A DNA stretch of 64,000 nt from Mycoplasma sp. Pen4 (GCF_014352955.1 NZ_CP060691.1:837485-901484); one strand, 5' to 3'; shown: positions 18,039 through 30,342, numbered from the stretch's first letter. The notes: generated by a model from the sequence alone, not told the origin. Program-made: numbers and translations.

Positions 18039-20882
18039 GCTTTGGAATATTTTTGCTAGAAACTCACCAGTTGAGCTATTCGGAGTTTTTGCTACTTTTT
18101 CAGGCGTACCAGTTGCTAAAACTCTACCACCTTTGATACCGCCTTCTGGACCTAGATCAATGATATAATCGGCACATTTTATTAAATCTAAGTTATGTTC
18201 AATCACAACAACTGAATCCCCACTATCAACGATTCTGTTTAAAATTGCAATAAGTTTTTTGACATCATGAGTATGTAAACCTGTTGTCGGTTCATCTAAA
18301 ACATAAACAGTACGTCCTGTTGCTTTCTTTTGTAAGTAAGTAGCTAACTTAACACGTTGCGCTTCCCCACCACTGAGTGTTGTTGACATTTGACCTAATT
18401 TAATATAGTCTAAACCTACATCAGAAAGTATTTGTAATTTTTCGATAATTTTGGGTTTATTCTCAAAAAAATCAATCGCTTCTGCTACACTCATTTCTAA
18501 AATTTGTGAAATATTTTTGTTGTGATATTTAATCTCTAATGTTTCACGATTATATCTTTGCCCATCACAATCATCACATGGTACAAAAACATCTGGTAAA
18601 AAGTGCATTTCAATTTTTATAAAACCATCGCCAGAACATTTTTCACATCTACCACCAGGTACATTAAAACTAAATCTACTTTTTGTATAACCTCTTACAC
18701 GTGATTCTTCGACGTTTTCATAGATTTCTCTAATATCATCAAAAACACCTGTGTATGTAGCAGGATTACTACGTGGCGTTTTACCAATCGGACTCTGGTT
18801 AACTGCAATAACTTTGTCAATATTTAGTAAACCACTAATTGAATCAAATTTAGCTTTTTTACGATTATTTCCATCTACAAGACCTAAAGTGTATTGAATA
18901 CCTCTAACAAATATTTCATTAATTAAAGTACTTTTACCACTACCACTAACCCCTGTAATTGCAGTTAAGCATCCAAGCGGAATTTTTACGTCAATATTTT
19001 TCAAATTATTTTCTCTTGCGCCATGAATTATTACTTCTTTTCCATTACCTTTACGTCTATGTGTAGGAGTTGGAATGGTATATTCTTTTGAAAGATATTT
19101 ACCTGTAATAGATCTATCTACAGAAACAATATCTTCTAGTGTACCATGTGCAACAACTTCACCACCATTTACTCCAGCATTTGGGCCGATATCAACAATG
19201 TAATCAGCTGAATAAATTGTATCTTCATCGTGTTCTACTACGATTAAGGTATTTCCGATATCAACCATATGTTTAAGTGTGTTGATAAGTTTTAAATTAT
19301 CCTTTTGATGCAATCCAATTGAAGGTTCATCTAAAACATATAAAACACCTGTTAAATTTGAACCAATTTGAGTTGCAAGTCTAATTCTTTGCGCTTCCCC
19401 ACCACTAAGACTTTCAGCACTACGATTAAGAGTTAAATAATCTAAACCAACATTTTTAAGAAATGTTAATCTATCAATTAACTCTTTTGTAATTAAGTTT
19501 GAAATTTGTTTTTCATGGTCAGAAAGTTTTTCAACTAATTTTTTTATGTTTTCTAATGCATTATCAATTGAAAATTGAGTAAATTCATAAATATTTTTAC
19601 CATCGACTTTAACCGCTAAAGCGCTTTGATTAAGTCTTGAACCTTTACATTCATGACAAACAAATGTTCCCATATATTTTTTTAAATAATCACGTCTTCT
19701 ATCACTTGAAGTTGAATAATAATAATTTTCTATTTTTGTAACAATACCTTCAATTTCACGATATCTTCTAGTGTAGTTTCCGTTTACCGATAATAAACTA
19801 TATTCAATTTCTCTATCTGAACCGTATTTGACTATATTTAAGTCTCTTTCGTTCATTTCATCTAATGGCAGATCTTTGTCAATATCATAATAAACTAATA
19901 GTTGATTAAATTCTTGTCATTCTAAATTTGTAGTATTAATTGTATTTTCAAAATATTTTATTGCACCATTATTAATGCTTCTTCATTGTTCAGGGCATAT
20001 TGCATCGAAGTCAGCTTTAAACTCAACCCCAAGACCCTTACAGTTTTCACACATACCAAACGGAGCATTAAAAGAAAACAAACGTGTCTCAATTTTAGGC
20101 ATTTCAAAATCTTTATGAATACATGAGTGCAATTTTGAGAAAGTAAGTATTTCATCGGTGTCGACATTTTCGACTTTTAATAATCCACCAGATTTTTCTG
20201 TAGCAATATCAATCGCTTCAGCAATTCTATTGTAATTTTCTTCTTTTAATGGAACACGATCAATAACTAAATCAATGGTGTGTTTGTGATTTTTTGATAA
20301 CTCAATTTTATCTTCCAACATCATAATTTGACCATCAACTTTAACACGCATATAACCTTCATTTTTTAATTTTTCAAATAAATTAGCATGTGTTCCTTTT
20401 TCGTTATCAACTAAAGGAGAATAAATAATTAGTTTCGATTGGTCTTTTAATTTAAAAATAGTTTTTAAAATATCTTTTGATGTTTGTGATGAAATTGCAA
20501 TATTATGATTTGGACAATATGGAACCCCAATTCTAGCAAACAATAAACGTAAGTAATCATAAATTTCAGTTACCGTACCAACAGTTGAACGTGGATTATT
20601 ATGAACTGTTTTTTGCTCAATAGAAATCGATGGACTTAAACCTTCAATTTTATCAACATCAGGTTTTTTGGTTCCACCTAAAAACATTCTTGCATATGAA
20701 CTAAGTGAATCAACATACCTTCTACGACCTTCTTCATAAATGGTGTTGAATGCAAGTGAACTTTTACCGCTACCACTAATACCTGTAAAAACAATCAATT
20801 TATTTTTTGGAATGACTAAATCAACGTTTTTAAGGTTATTTTCACGTGCTCCTTGTATTATTAATACATTTTCTTTTGACAT
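18024..20882 (-). CDS. uvrA: excinuclease ABC subunit A
   Basis: 952 residues from MSKENVLIIQG, with AGGAGG upstream; a longer in-frame start at 20909 is not needed. There are two ABC ATPase modules. The first Walker A is GISGSGKSS near 34-42 and the second is GVSGSGKSTL. Two LSGGEAQR signatures and Cys-pair zinc fingers (CENCKGLG, CHECKGSR, CEKCSGDGF, CDDCDG) are present. UvrA scans DNA for bulky lesions and loads UvrB. It lies 7 nt after uvrB in the same operon. Confidence 0.97.
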
Positions 20883-20889
20883 AACCCTC

Positions 20890-22890
20890 CTATTTACTTT
20901 CAATTTCAATTAGAATATCTCTTAACTGAATCGCTCTTTCATAATCTAATGCTTTTGCAGCTTCATTCATTTGTTGTTTGATATCTGCAATTAATTCTTG
21001 TTTTGATGATGATAATGCTTTTTCTTTTTGTTGTTTCTTACCATCTTGTGATTTGCTTAATAATAATTCAACTGCATTCATAATGTCATGACCGTGAATT
21101 TGTTCAGTAATTGGCTTAATAATTGTTTGTGGTGTGATATTGTGCTTTTTGTTGTAGGTGATTTGAATTTCTCTTTTCTTTTGATTATCATCAATACACT
21201 CTTGCATTGCCTTAGTAATTTTATCAGCATAGAATATCGCTTGTCCATTGGCATTTCTGGCGGCGCGACCAGTAATCTGAATCAAACTTTGTGTATTACG
21301 ATTGATACCATTTGTATTATCTGCTTCAAGAACAATAACTTTTGATATCTCAGGAACATCAATTCCTTCACGAAGTAATCCAATTCCAACAACAACTTCA
21401 TAAATTCCCATTCTTAACTTACGTAAAATTTCATTACGTACAAAAGTATTATGGTCTGAGTGCATATAAGCAGATTTAATTCCACGTTCTGAAAGATATG
21501 AAGATAATTCCTCAGCAACTCTTTTTGACACTGTTAAAACAAATGTTCTCTCATTGCGCTCGCGTTGTTCTATGATTGTGTCATAGATATCTTCGATTTG
21601 TCCCGCCGTTGGTTTAATAATGATTTCAGGATCTAAAAGTCCAGTTGGTCTAACGAATAATCTAGCAACATTTTCTTTTGCTTTTTTCATTTCATATTCA
21701 TTTGGCGTTGCTGAAATAAATATTTTTTGAAACTTAAAATCATTTTCAAATTCTTTGAATGTTAATGGTCTATTTTCATAAGCAGATGGTAATCTAAACC
21801 CGTAATTAACTAATGCATCTTTACGGGCTTTGTCTCCCTTGTACATTGCTCTAGCTTGCGGAATGAACATGTGAGACTCATCAATTATCATGAGTGCATC
21901 ATCTGGTAAATAATCTAATAATGTATATGGACGTTGACCAAAATCTCTACGATCAAGGTACATTGAGTAATTTTCAATTCCCTTACATACACCAAACTCT
22001 TTCATATCATCAATATCATTTTTAACTCTTTGAGATATACGTTCTGCAAATAATAATTTCTTGTCACGTGTAAATTGAGCAACTTGCTTTTGTAATTCAT
22101 CTTGAATTTTGGGAATTATAAGATCATAAATCGAATTTTCTGTTGCATAAGCGTTACCAGGCGGAATGATAAAAGAATTATCTTTTTTGATAACTTCTTT
22201 TGTTGTAGGATCAATAACTGCAATTTCTTCGATTTCATCACCAAAGAAACTAACACGTAGTGCTATTTCTTCATCATCAGCAGGCCTAATAATTACCACA
22301 TCTCCCTTTACAGTAAATTCACCAGGAACTTGATCGGTATCATTACGATCATATGAAATTTGTACAAGTTTACTTGCAAAATCTTTGACAGAAATATTTT
22401 GAGTACGATAAATTCTATAAAATGACTCTTTATAAATATTTGGATTTAATGCTCCATAAATCGCACTAACACTAGCAACAATAATTACATCACGTCTAGT
22501 TAGTAGAGAATTATATGCACTTAATCTTAAAATTTCAATTTGCTCATTTGTGCGAGAATCTTTATCAATATAAGTATCAGTACTTGGTTTATACGATTCA
22601 GGTCTATAGTAATCAAAATAACTAACAAAATATTCAACAGCATTTTCAGGGAAAAATGATTTCAATTCACTATACAATTGACTTGCTAGAGTTTTGGTGT
22701 GAGATAAAACAATAACCGGTCTATCAAACTGTTTTATTACGTTAGCAATAGTAAAAGTTTTACCCGATCCAGTAACACCGTGTAAAACTTGATTTTTTTC
22801 GCCTTTTTTGATAGTGTTTACCATTTTTTCAATTGCTTGAGGTTGATCTCCAGCAGGTTTATAATTTGCTTTTAATTTAAAGATTCCCAT
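20890..22890 (-). CDS. uvrB: excinuclease ABC subunit B
   Basis: 666 residues from MGIFKLKANYKPAGDQPQAI; further upstream in-frame ATGs exist but overlap the promoter. Helicase motif I is GVTGSGKT, the damage-probing beta-hairpin region contains YFVSYFDYYRPESY, and motif VI is QITGRAARN. The C-terminal UVR domain (LDYERAIQLRD) binds UvrC. No uvrC is in the window. A TATAAT box ends 9 nt upstream and there is no Shine-Dalgarno. Confidence 0.97.
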   Translation of the reverse strand: MGIFKLKANYKPAGDQPQAIEKMVNTIKKGEKNQVLHGVTGSGKTFTIANVIKQFDRPVIVLSHTKTLASQLYSELKSFFPENAVEYFVSYFDYYRPESYKPSTDTYIDKDSRTNEQIEILRLSAYNSLLTRRDVIIVASVSAIYGALNPNIYKESFYRIYRTQNISVKDFASKLVQISYDRNDTDQVPGEFTVKGDVVIIRPADDEEIALRVSFFGDEIEEIAVIDPTTKEVIKKDNSFIIPPGNAYATENSIYDLIIPKIQDELQKQVAQFTRDKKLLFAERISQRVKNDIDDMKEFGVCKGIENYSMYLDRRDFGQRPYTLLDYLPDDALMIIDESHMFIPQARAMYKGDKARKDALVNYGFRLPSAYENRPLTFKEFENDFKFQKIFISATPNEYEMKKAKENVARLFVRPTGLLDPEIIIKPTAGQIEDIYDTIIEQRERNERTFVLTVSKRVAEELSSYLSERGIKSAYMHSDHNTFVRNEILRKLRMGIYEVVVGIGLLREGIDVPEISKVIVLEADNTNGINRNTQSLIQITGRAARNANGQAIFYADKITKAMQECIDDNQKKREIQITYNKKHNITPQTIIKPITEQIHGHDIMNAVELLLSKSQDGKKQQKEKALSSSKQELIADIKQQMNEAAKALDYERAIQLRDILIEIESK

Positions 22891-22899
22891 AATGTCAAA

Positions 22900-22905
22900 A
22901 TTATA
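22900..22905 (-). promoter_or_regulatory. -10 box of uvrBA
   Basis: TATAAT, 9 nt before the uvrB ATG, leaving at most about 3 nt of leader. Confidence 0.55.
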
Positions 22906-22998
22906 CATTTTTTTATTTTTTAAATATCTTTGATGTTGCAAATATTTCATAAAAATAACATTTTTTTACCTTTTTAAGTCTGAAAATTCTTTTTTTTG

Positions 22999-23004
22999 TA
23001 TAAT
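22999..23004 (+). promoter_or_regulatory. -10 box of the divergent membrane gene
   Basis: TATAAT, 6-nt spacer (TTTCAC), ATG at 23011. Confidence 0.6.
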
Positions 23005-23010
23005 TTTCAC

Positions 23011-23871
23011 ATGATTGAAAACACTACAAAGAATTCCCTATTTCATGATTGAGATAGAAAAAGAAAAATGGCTTTTTGAGCAGGTATTGCAATCTTGGTA
23101 ATTATAGTTTTATGTACTATTTGAACATGAATAATTTATAACTATGATGAGTTGATTCCTGCATTAAAATACACAAATAATTCCAGTCATTTTGGACAAC
23201 CTGTTTATGCTCGTTATTGAGCAGTGACTTATACTTTTACTTGAATGAGTAATATTTTTCTAGCATTTGCTTTAATTCTATATGCAATTTGACCTAAAAA
23301 TTGAATTACACAACGTATGCTTTTCTTAGCTACAATTTACATAACAATTACAATGTTGATTTTTTGAGCACTTGTATTTCCATCAGTTTTTAAAGGTGAA
23401 CCGGCACAAAAAATTATCGTAAGTACATTTGTGCACTTTGTAACACCAATTATTGCTTATGTTGCTTTTGTAAAAAATCGTAAAGAAATTGAAATTTCAA
23501 AAAAAGTTATTTGATACTCATCTATAGCATTATTCATTTACTGATTATTTGCATTAGTATTATTCCTTGTCTCAATTCCATACTTGAATGAAGTATTCAA
23601 AGACACAAGCAAAGAATGATTAAATTCACCAGAAGGTAAAGAATACTATAAGTATATTAGACCTTACATTTATCCATTTTTAGATTTCTCAAGACCATTA
23701 TTTGTAAAAACAGATAATAATGCATTAAAAGTATTATTAAATATGGCGATTGTGGTTATTGGATTTTTTATCCCACCATTTCTTGGTTATGTATGAAAAT
23801 GATCATGTAAGTTGCAATATGCTGTAAAAAATAATAAAAAAATAGAAATCACACAAACCCAAAACTCCTAG
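23011..23871 (+). CDS. Trp-rich multi-pass membrane protein
   Basis: 286 residues, visible only with TGA as Trp because it holds more than a dozen such codons. Six or so hydrophobic segments include GIAILVIIVLCTIWTW, NIFLAFALILYAIWP, MLIFWALVFP, VTPIIAYVAF, ALVLFLVSIPYL and IVVIGFFIPPFLGYVW. The C-terminus is short and cytosolic. I do not recognise a family with certainty; it resembles the uncharacterised conserved membrane proteins of mycoplasmas. It is divergent from uvrB and convergent with parC, with a shared terminator. Confidence 0.8.
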
Positions 23872-23886
23872 GATATTGGTATAAAT

Positions 23887-23920
23887 GAAAATAAGCAACT
23901 TTTTAAGGTTGCTTATTTTC
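23887..23920. terminator. bidirectional terminator
   Basis: A perfect 13-bp stem (GAAAATAAGCAAC/GTTGCTTATTTTC) between convergent genes, with T-rich arms on both strands. Confidence 0.9.
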
Positions 23921-26509
23921 TTATATTTTCTTTTTCTTATCTTCTTCAAGATTTTTATTAATTCTTGCAAGAATATCACTAATTGTTTTTGCAGTTTTTG
24001 CTTCTGTTTGTTTTACTTCTTCTATGAATTTTCTATCTTCCATTATTTGTTCTTTAGAAAATTTAATCGCTTCAATTTTTGTTGCTTTATCACTTCAATA
24101 AATATTGAAACTTGTTTTTTCCGGATTATCAGCATTTAAATGGTAAATTCTAGGTTCATTACTTGAAACAGAATATTGTTTAACTTCTTGAATATCAGTT
24201 TGACCTAACTGATCTTTTATTATTATATTTAAATCATTTACGTCTTCTGAAACTGAAGAAATAGTGAATTTCTTAGCAGATTTATTATATGGTCTACCTT
24301 TGATGTTTTTAGGTATAAATGGTAATATTGATGCTTTAAACCTTTGAATTTGACCATCATCAGAGATCATATTGATTAAACCATTTGGATCAACAGTAAT
24401 AAATGTTCTAACCTTATCATCAAGCGATAAGTACACACCTTTATTTCCCTTTGCCTTAGTACTATAAATTGCCACGTCATTTTCAGAGTATTTTGAAGCA
24501 AGACCATTTTCAGTAAAGATAACAATATCTTTCGACCCATTTGTTAATGTTGCATTAACTACATAGTCATCTTTTGCTAATGAGATAGCTGTATATGCTT
24601 TATTTAATCTTGAAACATTAAAGTCTTTTAATAAGGTTTTTTTGAAAACACCGTTTCTTGTTCCTATATTTACATAAACTAAACTATCTCAATTTGAAAC
24701 TTCGATTATAGATACAATTTCCTCTGAAACTCTAAAATCTGCAAATGATGATAAATATGTTCCTAAATCTTTTCATTTAGATTCTTGAATTTTATAAATA
24801 GGAACAATAATATAATTTCCAAGATTTGTAAGTATTAATAAATTGTTTAATGTATTAACTTTGTTTGTATAAATTAAGTAGTCATCATCTTTTAAAGCAT
24901 AAGTATCTAATGAGTTTGAATCAACAACCCTTTGTGATAGACGTTTTATATAACCCATACGTGAAATGTAAAGATTAATCATCTCTTCTTTAATAAGATC
25001 AGTTTCATCATATGAGAAGTCAAATTCTTTTTCTTCTACTTTCGTCTTTCTAGGTGTGGTAAAAAGTAGTTTCATTTGACTTAATTGGTCAATGATAAAT
25101 TTATTAAACTCATTTTCGTTGTTTAATAAAATTTGCATACGTTTGATATCTTTTTCTAGCTCTGCTTTTTCAAGTAAATATGCTTCTTTATCAGTTTTAC
25201 TTAAACGGTAAAGTCTAAGTTCTGCAATCGCTGTAGCTTGATTTTTTGTGAAATCAAAAAATTTGATTAAGTTTTCAATAACACCCGATTTTGAACCTTC
25301 AGATTTTATAATAACTTCAATAACTTTGTCTGTAATTTCTGAGACTTTTATAAAACCTAAAACAATTTCTAAACGTAATTTTTGTTTTTCTAAATCAAAG
25401 AACAATGTTTTTGTTTTTACATCTTTTACATGTGTAATATAGGCATCAATCAATTCCACAATCCCCATTGTTTTAGGTGAATTATTCTTGATGCAAGTGT
25501 TGTTGTAGTTATAACTTATTTTTAAATCTGTTTTTTGGAATAAGTAACTTAAGATACTACGTTCATTTGCTCCTTGATCAAGTGTGATAAGAATATTAAT
25601 ACCATCACGATCAGATTGATCTTTTATTTCTAAAACACCATCAATTTCTTTATTTTGAATGATTAAATCAATGTCATAAACTAATTTAGATTTAACTACA
25701 CCATAAGGAATTTCGGTAATTTCGATAAATTTATTTTTATCTTTTTCATACACTTCATATTTACTAAATAAAAGAATTTTATTCTTTTGGTTTTGACCTA
25801 ATTCAAAGGCTTCATAAATACCTTTATCACCCTTTATCACACCACCAGTTGGAAAATCTGGCCCTTGTATTAAGCTAGCAATATCATTAAATGGTGCTTT
25901 AGGATGTAGAATACGATAAATTGTGGCATCGATTATTTCACCTAAATTATGAGGCGGCATATTTGTCGCCATACCAATGGCAATACCCATTGAACCATTA
26001 ACTAATAAGTTAGGAAAAATCGATGGTAAAACAACTGGTTCCATTTCTGAATCGTCAAAGTTAGGAACAAAACTTACCGTCTGTTTTTTAATATCATTTA
26101 AAATTCATTCAGCAATTTTACCCATTCTAACTTCTGTATAACGCATTGCAGCTGCTGGATCATTATCAATTGAACCAATATTTCCGTGCATATCTAATAA
26201 TGGTAAATTCATTTTTCATCATTGAGACATATTAACCATTGCCTCATAAACAGATGAATCACCATGTGGGTGATATTTACCAATTACATCACCAACAATA
26301 CGCGCTGATTTTTTATATTGTTTATCATTAAAAAGACCAAGTCCATACATAGAAAATAAAATTCTTCTTTGAACAGGTTTAAGACCATCACGAACATCTG
26401 GTAAAGCTCTTTGTTGAATAACATACTTAGAATATTTACCAAATCTATCAGACATAATTTTGTCTAATGATTCATTAATTATTTTCTCAATCGCTTGATT
26501 TTTTTTCAT
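23921..26509 (-). CDS. parC: DNA topoisomerase IV subunit A
   Basis: 862 residues with TGA as Trp. The breakage-reunion domain starts [21 protein letters not shown]. The quinolone-determining stretch [13 protein letters not shown] is present, the catalytic tyrosine lies in MRYTEVRM, and the C-terminal beta-pinwheel follows. The expected GyrA-box position reads [14 protein letters not shown] rather than QRRGGKG, favouring ParC over GyrA. The C-terminus is Lys/Glu-rich. It decatenates daughter chromosomes. There is no parE directly upstream; the neighbour is the divergent small basic protein gene. Confidence 0.88.
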
Positions 26510-26637
26510 ACTTTTACCACCATTTCTAATTTGTGAATAACTATATATATTTTAAATTATTTTATTTTCATGATGTTATTTTTCAACAAATGCCATAAAA
26601 AATAGCAAAATCTTAAGATGATGCAAAAAATTAAAAT

Positions 26638-26666
26638 TTCATAAAAAGTTGCTTTTATAGTAAAAT
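26638..26666 (+). promoter_or_regulatory. promoter of the 39-residue protein gene
   Basis: TTCATA, 17 nt, TAAAAT. It leaves a leader of about 60 nt. Confidence 0.45.
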
Positions 26667-26733
26667 ACATTCATAGTATATACAACAACATTACATTCTA
26701 AAGAAATATTAATTAATATGAAAAGGAAAAAAT

Positions 26734-26853
26734 ATGCGTAAAGTAGTAAGACTTAAAAACAAAATGCGTGCTGAAGCTCGTGCAAAAAAACTTGCAAAAG
26801 AACGTGCACGTGATTTAAGAAGAGCAGAAAAAGCAGCTCAAGAACAAGCTTAA
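26734..26853 (+). CDS. 39-residue highly basic helical protein
   Basis: Starts MRKVVRLKNKMRAEARAKK and ends AAQEQA, with GAAAAGGAAA upstream as a purine-rich Shine-Dalgarno-like patch. Thirteen or more Lys/Arg residues, mostly in Ala/Arg/Glu helices. It has its own promoter and a strong terminator, so it looks like a highly expressed single-gene unit. The composition recalls a small ribosomal or RNA-binding protein. It does not match S21, Thx or any other family I can name. Confidence 0.65.
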   Translation: MRKVVRLKNKMRAEARAKKLAKERARDLRRAEKAAQEQA

Positions 26854-26858
26854 TAATT

Positions 26859-26882
26859 AGGACCTTTAAAGGTTCTTTTTTA
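26859..26882 (+). terminator. terminator of the small basic protein gene
   Basis: Near-perfect stem AGGACCTTT/AAAGGTTCT followed by TTTTT. Confidence 0.85.
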
Positions 26883-27047
26883 TTACTTTTTCTCTTATTT
26901 ATAATGGTTTTTGAACAAAGATAAACTTGAAAAAACTCAAAATATGAAAATTTTGCATATGTTTAACTTTTACACCTATATTTAAGGACTAAAAGTAAAA
27001 AATAAAAATATTTTTTGTTATTTAAAAATGCTCATTTTTTATTATTG

Positions 27048-27053
27048 TATAAT
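27048..27053 (+). promoter_or_regulatory. -10 box of the dnaX operon
   Basis: TATAAT 28 nt before the dnaX ATG, with a Shine-Dalgarno AGGAG in between. Confidence 0.55.
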
Positions 27054-27081
27054 ACTAATTAGAATAGTACAGGAGTGAAAA

Positions 27082-29433
27082 ATGAGTTACAAAGCGCTTT
27101 ATAGAAAATATCGCCCACAGACCTTTAATGATGTGGTCGGTCAAGATAATATAATCACTACATTAAAAAACATTTTGCAATCAAGAAAGATTGGACACGC
27201 TTATCTTTTTAGTGGTCCAAAAGGAACAGGTAAAACATCTGTAGCTAAAATCTTTGCAAATGTAATTAATTGTATGCATCAAGATGATGTAACTATTGCT
27301 TGCGACTACTGTAGAAAAACTTTTAACACTAACCTTGATGTTATTGAAATGGATGCAGCTTCAAACAATGGTGTTGATGAAATTAGAGATTTAAAAGAAA
27401 AAATTGAACAAGCACCAATTAATTCTAAATTTAAAATTTACATCATCGATGAGGTTCACATGCTTACAAAAAGTGCTTTTAATGCATTATTAAAAACACT
27501 TGAAGAACCACCAAGACATGCAATCTTCATTTTTGCAACTACTGATCCACAAAAAATACCTCTTACAATTCGTTCTAGAGTTCAAACATTTAACTTTAAT
27601 AGAATGAATGAGAAAAACATTGTTTCGCACTTAAAAAACATTTTGGAACAAGAAAATATTTCATATACTGATGAAGCACTTAAAGTTATTGCCAGACTTT
27701 CAAGCGGGGGGATGAGAGATGCTTTATCAATTGCAGATCAAGCAAGTTCATTTAATAATCATCAAATCACTTTACAAGACTTATATTCAAATTTCGGAAT
27801 TTTATCAACCGATGAAATACTTGAAACCATGAATATCATTATTAACAGTAATGTCCAAGAATTGATTGCCAAAGTTCAATCCTTACAACAACGTGGAATT
27901 GACCCACAACAATTCGTTTTATCATTAATCACTTTTAACAAAGAAAAAATAATCTTAAACAAAACACAAGATACTCAATTAATCAGTTACTTCACTGATT
28001 ACCAACTAAATTCATTACAAATTTCTTTATCAAATCTTTTCAAATTAACAGATTCACTTTACGAGATACTAACTAAAATCCAAAAATCTGAGTTTCCATT
28101 TGAAATTATTGAGTTAGGTTTATTAAAACTTACACAAGAATTTGAACCTAATAACGATGAAGTAGTTATTCACACTCCAACTCAAATTGCAGAACCAGTT
28201 CAAAAACCAACAATACAAAAACCTATTACTCCTACAAAAATAGTCGAAGAAGTCATTGAAGAAAAATCTGAACCTAAAAACGAAGTTGATTTATCTGTAA
28301 AACACATAGACAAAATATCTAAGACAAAAACTGAAGATATTCAACAACACACAACCGAAAGTATTTTAGACTTAGTTTCAAACAGTTTTAAATTCAATAT
28401 CAAGCGTGATAACAAAACAGAAATAGTTGATAATACATCTGTTGGAATTGACCTTATAAACAGCAATAATCCAAGTATTGAAACAAATGAAGAGATAACA
28501 ACACAAGAACAAGCATCAGATTTAGAAGAAATTGTTCAAGCACGTGTGCAAGGTTTCTTAAACGAACCAAATAAAAACCCATTTTTAGCATCTAAGATTA
28601 TCAAAGAACAAAGAGAAACTAAAGAAGTAGATTTAAACTATAAAGAATTAGTTGACGAAAATAATAAAACACAATCACTTGTTAATGAAATGTTAGATAA
28701 AACTAGAGAATTCTTAGTTGACGATAATGAGCACATTGGGGATGATCGTGATATTGATACTTCAATGATTGATCAACTTAACACTGGTGAAACAGATAAT
28801 TTTATTTCAACTAGAGAAATCGATATCAATAAAACAGATCAATATAATGAAATTTTAGATGATACAACACAAACAACTAACTCCTATAATGACTTATTCC
28901 AAGTGATGAACGATCAAACACAAACCTTTGAAGTAAAAAGATCATTACAGGAATATCAAAATGATGCTAGATGAATTCATCAAAATAGAGAATTAAACAA
29001 AACAACTGAATTTAAAAATCACTTAAAAAACTTAGATGTAGTTTTAATGGGAAAAGAAAACTTCAAAGAACAAGCTGAGTTATTTAAGAAAGTTAAAATT
29101 TTAATGGCTTCTGATAGATTTATCACTGTTACATCAGAAGATAATGAAGTTATTAAAACAATTAATGCTAAATCAAAATCAAAATGATTACAAGAATTTG
29201 TCACATATGTTTTTGGTTCACCATACAAACATATCTACGCATTAACACATGATAAAGTGCGTGAAATTCAAAAATACATTGCTGAACATGGTAATGTTAC
29301 AACTCCAATTAAAGAACCAGAATTCTTAACAGAACTTGAAGACAATGATGAAGAAGAATGATTCTTACAAAGAGCTAAATTATTTACTGATGATGAAGCA
29401 AATATTCAAATCACAGAGAGATGAAAGGAATAA
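27082..29433 (+). CDS. dnaX: DNA polymerase III subunit gamma/tau
   Basis: 783 residues with TGA as Trp. Clamp-loader ATPase features are Walker A GPKGTGKTS (45-53), DEVHML (Walker B) and sensor 1 FATTDP. The zinc module shows Cys64, Cys74 and Cys77, but the fourth expected Cys position reads Thr80. After about residue 370 comes a long, poorly conserved acidic tau-like region (Thr/Glu/Asp-rich) and a C-terminal folded domain. The subunit organises the replisome and loads the beta clamp. First gene of dnaX-ybaB-recR-tmk-holB-rsmI. Confidence 0.94.
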
Positions 29434-29440
29434 CATAATT

Positions 29441-29731
29441 ATGAACATGTCACCAGATTTCTTAAGACGTATTAAAAATATGCAAAAAGAATTAGAACAA
29501 AAACAAAAAGAACTTGAAGACAAAGAATTCACTGTTGAAAAACAAGGAATTACAGTAGTTGTAAAAGGAGATATGAGCGTACAATCAATCGATATCGATG
29601 AAGTTCTTATTGATCCAGAAGATAAAGAAATTATTCAAGATTTAATCATTATTGCTATTAACGAAGCAATTGATATGATTAAAGAAGAACAAGAAAAATT
29701 AGCACCTAATATGCCAGGTATGCCATTCTAA
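29441..29731 (+). CDS. ybaB: YbaB/EbfC family nucleoid-associated protein
   Basis: 96 residues from MNMSPDFLRRIKNM. It has the family pattern: an N-terminal coiled helix (KELEQKQKELEDKEF), the central beta-sheet with VVVKGDMSVQSIDID, and a C-terminal helix followed by a Met/Pro-rich tail (APNMPGMPF). The family forms DNA-binding dimers. It lies between dnaX and recR, the classic order in Firmicutes and mollicutes. Confidence 0.92.
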   Translation: MNMSPDFLRRIKNMQKELEQKQKELEDKEFTVEKQGITVVVKGDMSVQSIDIDEVLIDPEDKEIIQDLIIIAINEAIDMIKEEQEKLAPNMPGMPF

Positions 29732-29734
29732 TTT

Positions 29735-30319
29735 ATGTTAGATAATAAAAATATTTTAGAATTCGTAGTTAAAGCAAAACAAATCCCAGGAATAAGCAAA
29801 AAACAAGCTGAAAAAATTGTTTATTGAATTCTTGCTACCGAAGAGGATACTGTTAATGATTTTGCTAACTCAATTAAAAAAATAAAAGAACATACTGATT
29901 TTTGCTCAATATGTACCAATATAACATATAAAGGTGTTTGCAATGTTTGCTCTGATCTAGAACGTGAAAATACACTTTTAATTGTTGAAAGCTTACAAAA
30001 CTTACAAAAAATTGAAAAAGCAGGTTTTTACAAGGGCAAATATTACGTATTTCCACACCTTGTGGAAAATATCACAGATATTAAGAAACACAGTCAAGAA
30101 TTTGATAAACTTTTAAATTACTCAAAGACATTTGATGAAGTTATCTTAGGTATTTCACCAACTCTTAAGGGTGAAATTACAAATGAAATAATTAAAAAAG
30201 AATTACAAAGTTGCAATGTTAAAGTTTCACAATTAGCAATTGGATTGCCATTGGGTTCATCAGTTGATTATATAGATGAAATAACTTTAAGATTTGCATT
30301 GAAAAATCGCCAAAATTAA
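29735..30319 (+). CDS. recR: recombination protein RecR
   Basis: 194 residues. An N-terminal helix-hairpin-helix (IPGISKKQAEKIVYW) is followed by a Cys4 zinc finger (CSICTNIT...CNVC), a Toprim domain (LLIVESLQNL) and a C-terminal region with GLPLGSSVDYID, which aligns with the family's GxPxGxxLEYxD motif. RecR works with RecO in loading RecA on gapped DNA. It starts 3 nt after ybaB. Confidence 0.93.
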
Positions 30320-30342
30320 AACATATAAATTAGGGGGCTAAC

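Noticed and set aside
18024..20882. Apparent split of UvrA (and of LigA, FtsH, LysS, ParC, MnmE, DnaX, TatD) into several ORFs
   Set aside because: Every break is a TGA codon in frame at a position where the family has Trp or tolerates it; the code is UGA=Trp.
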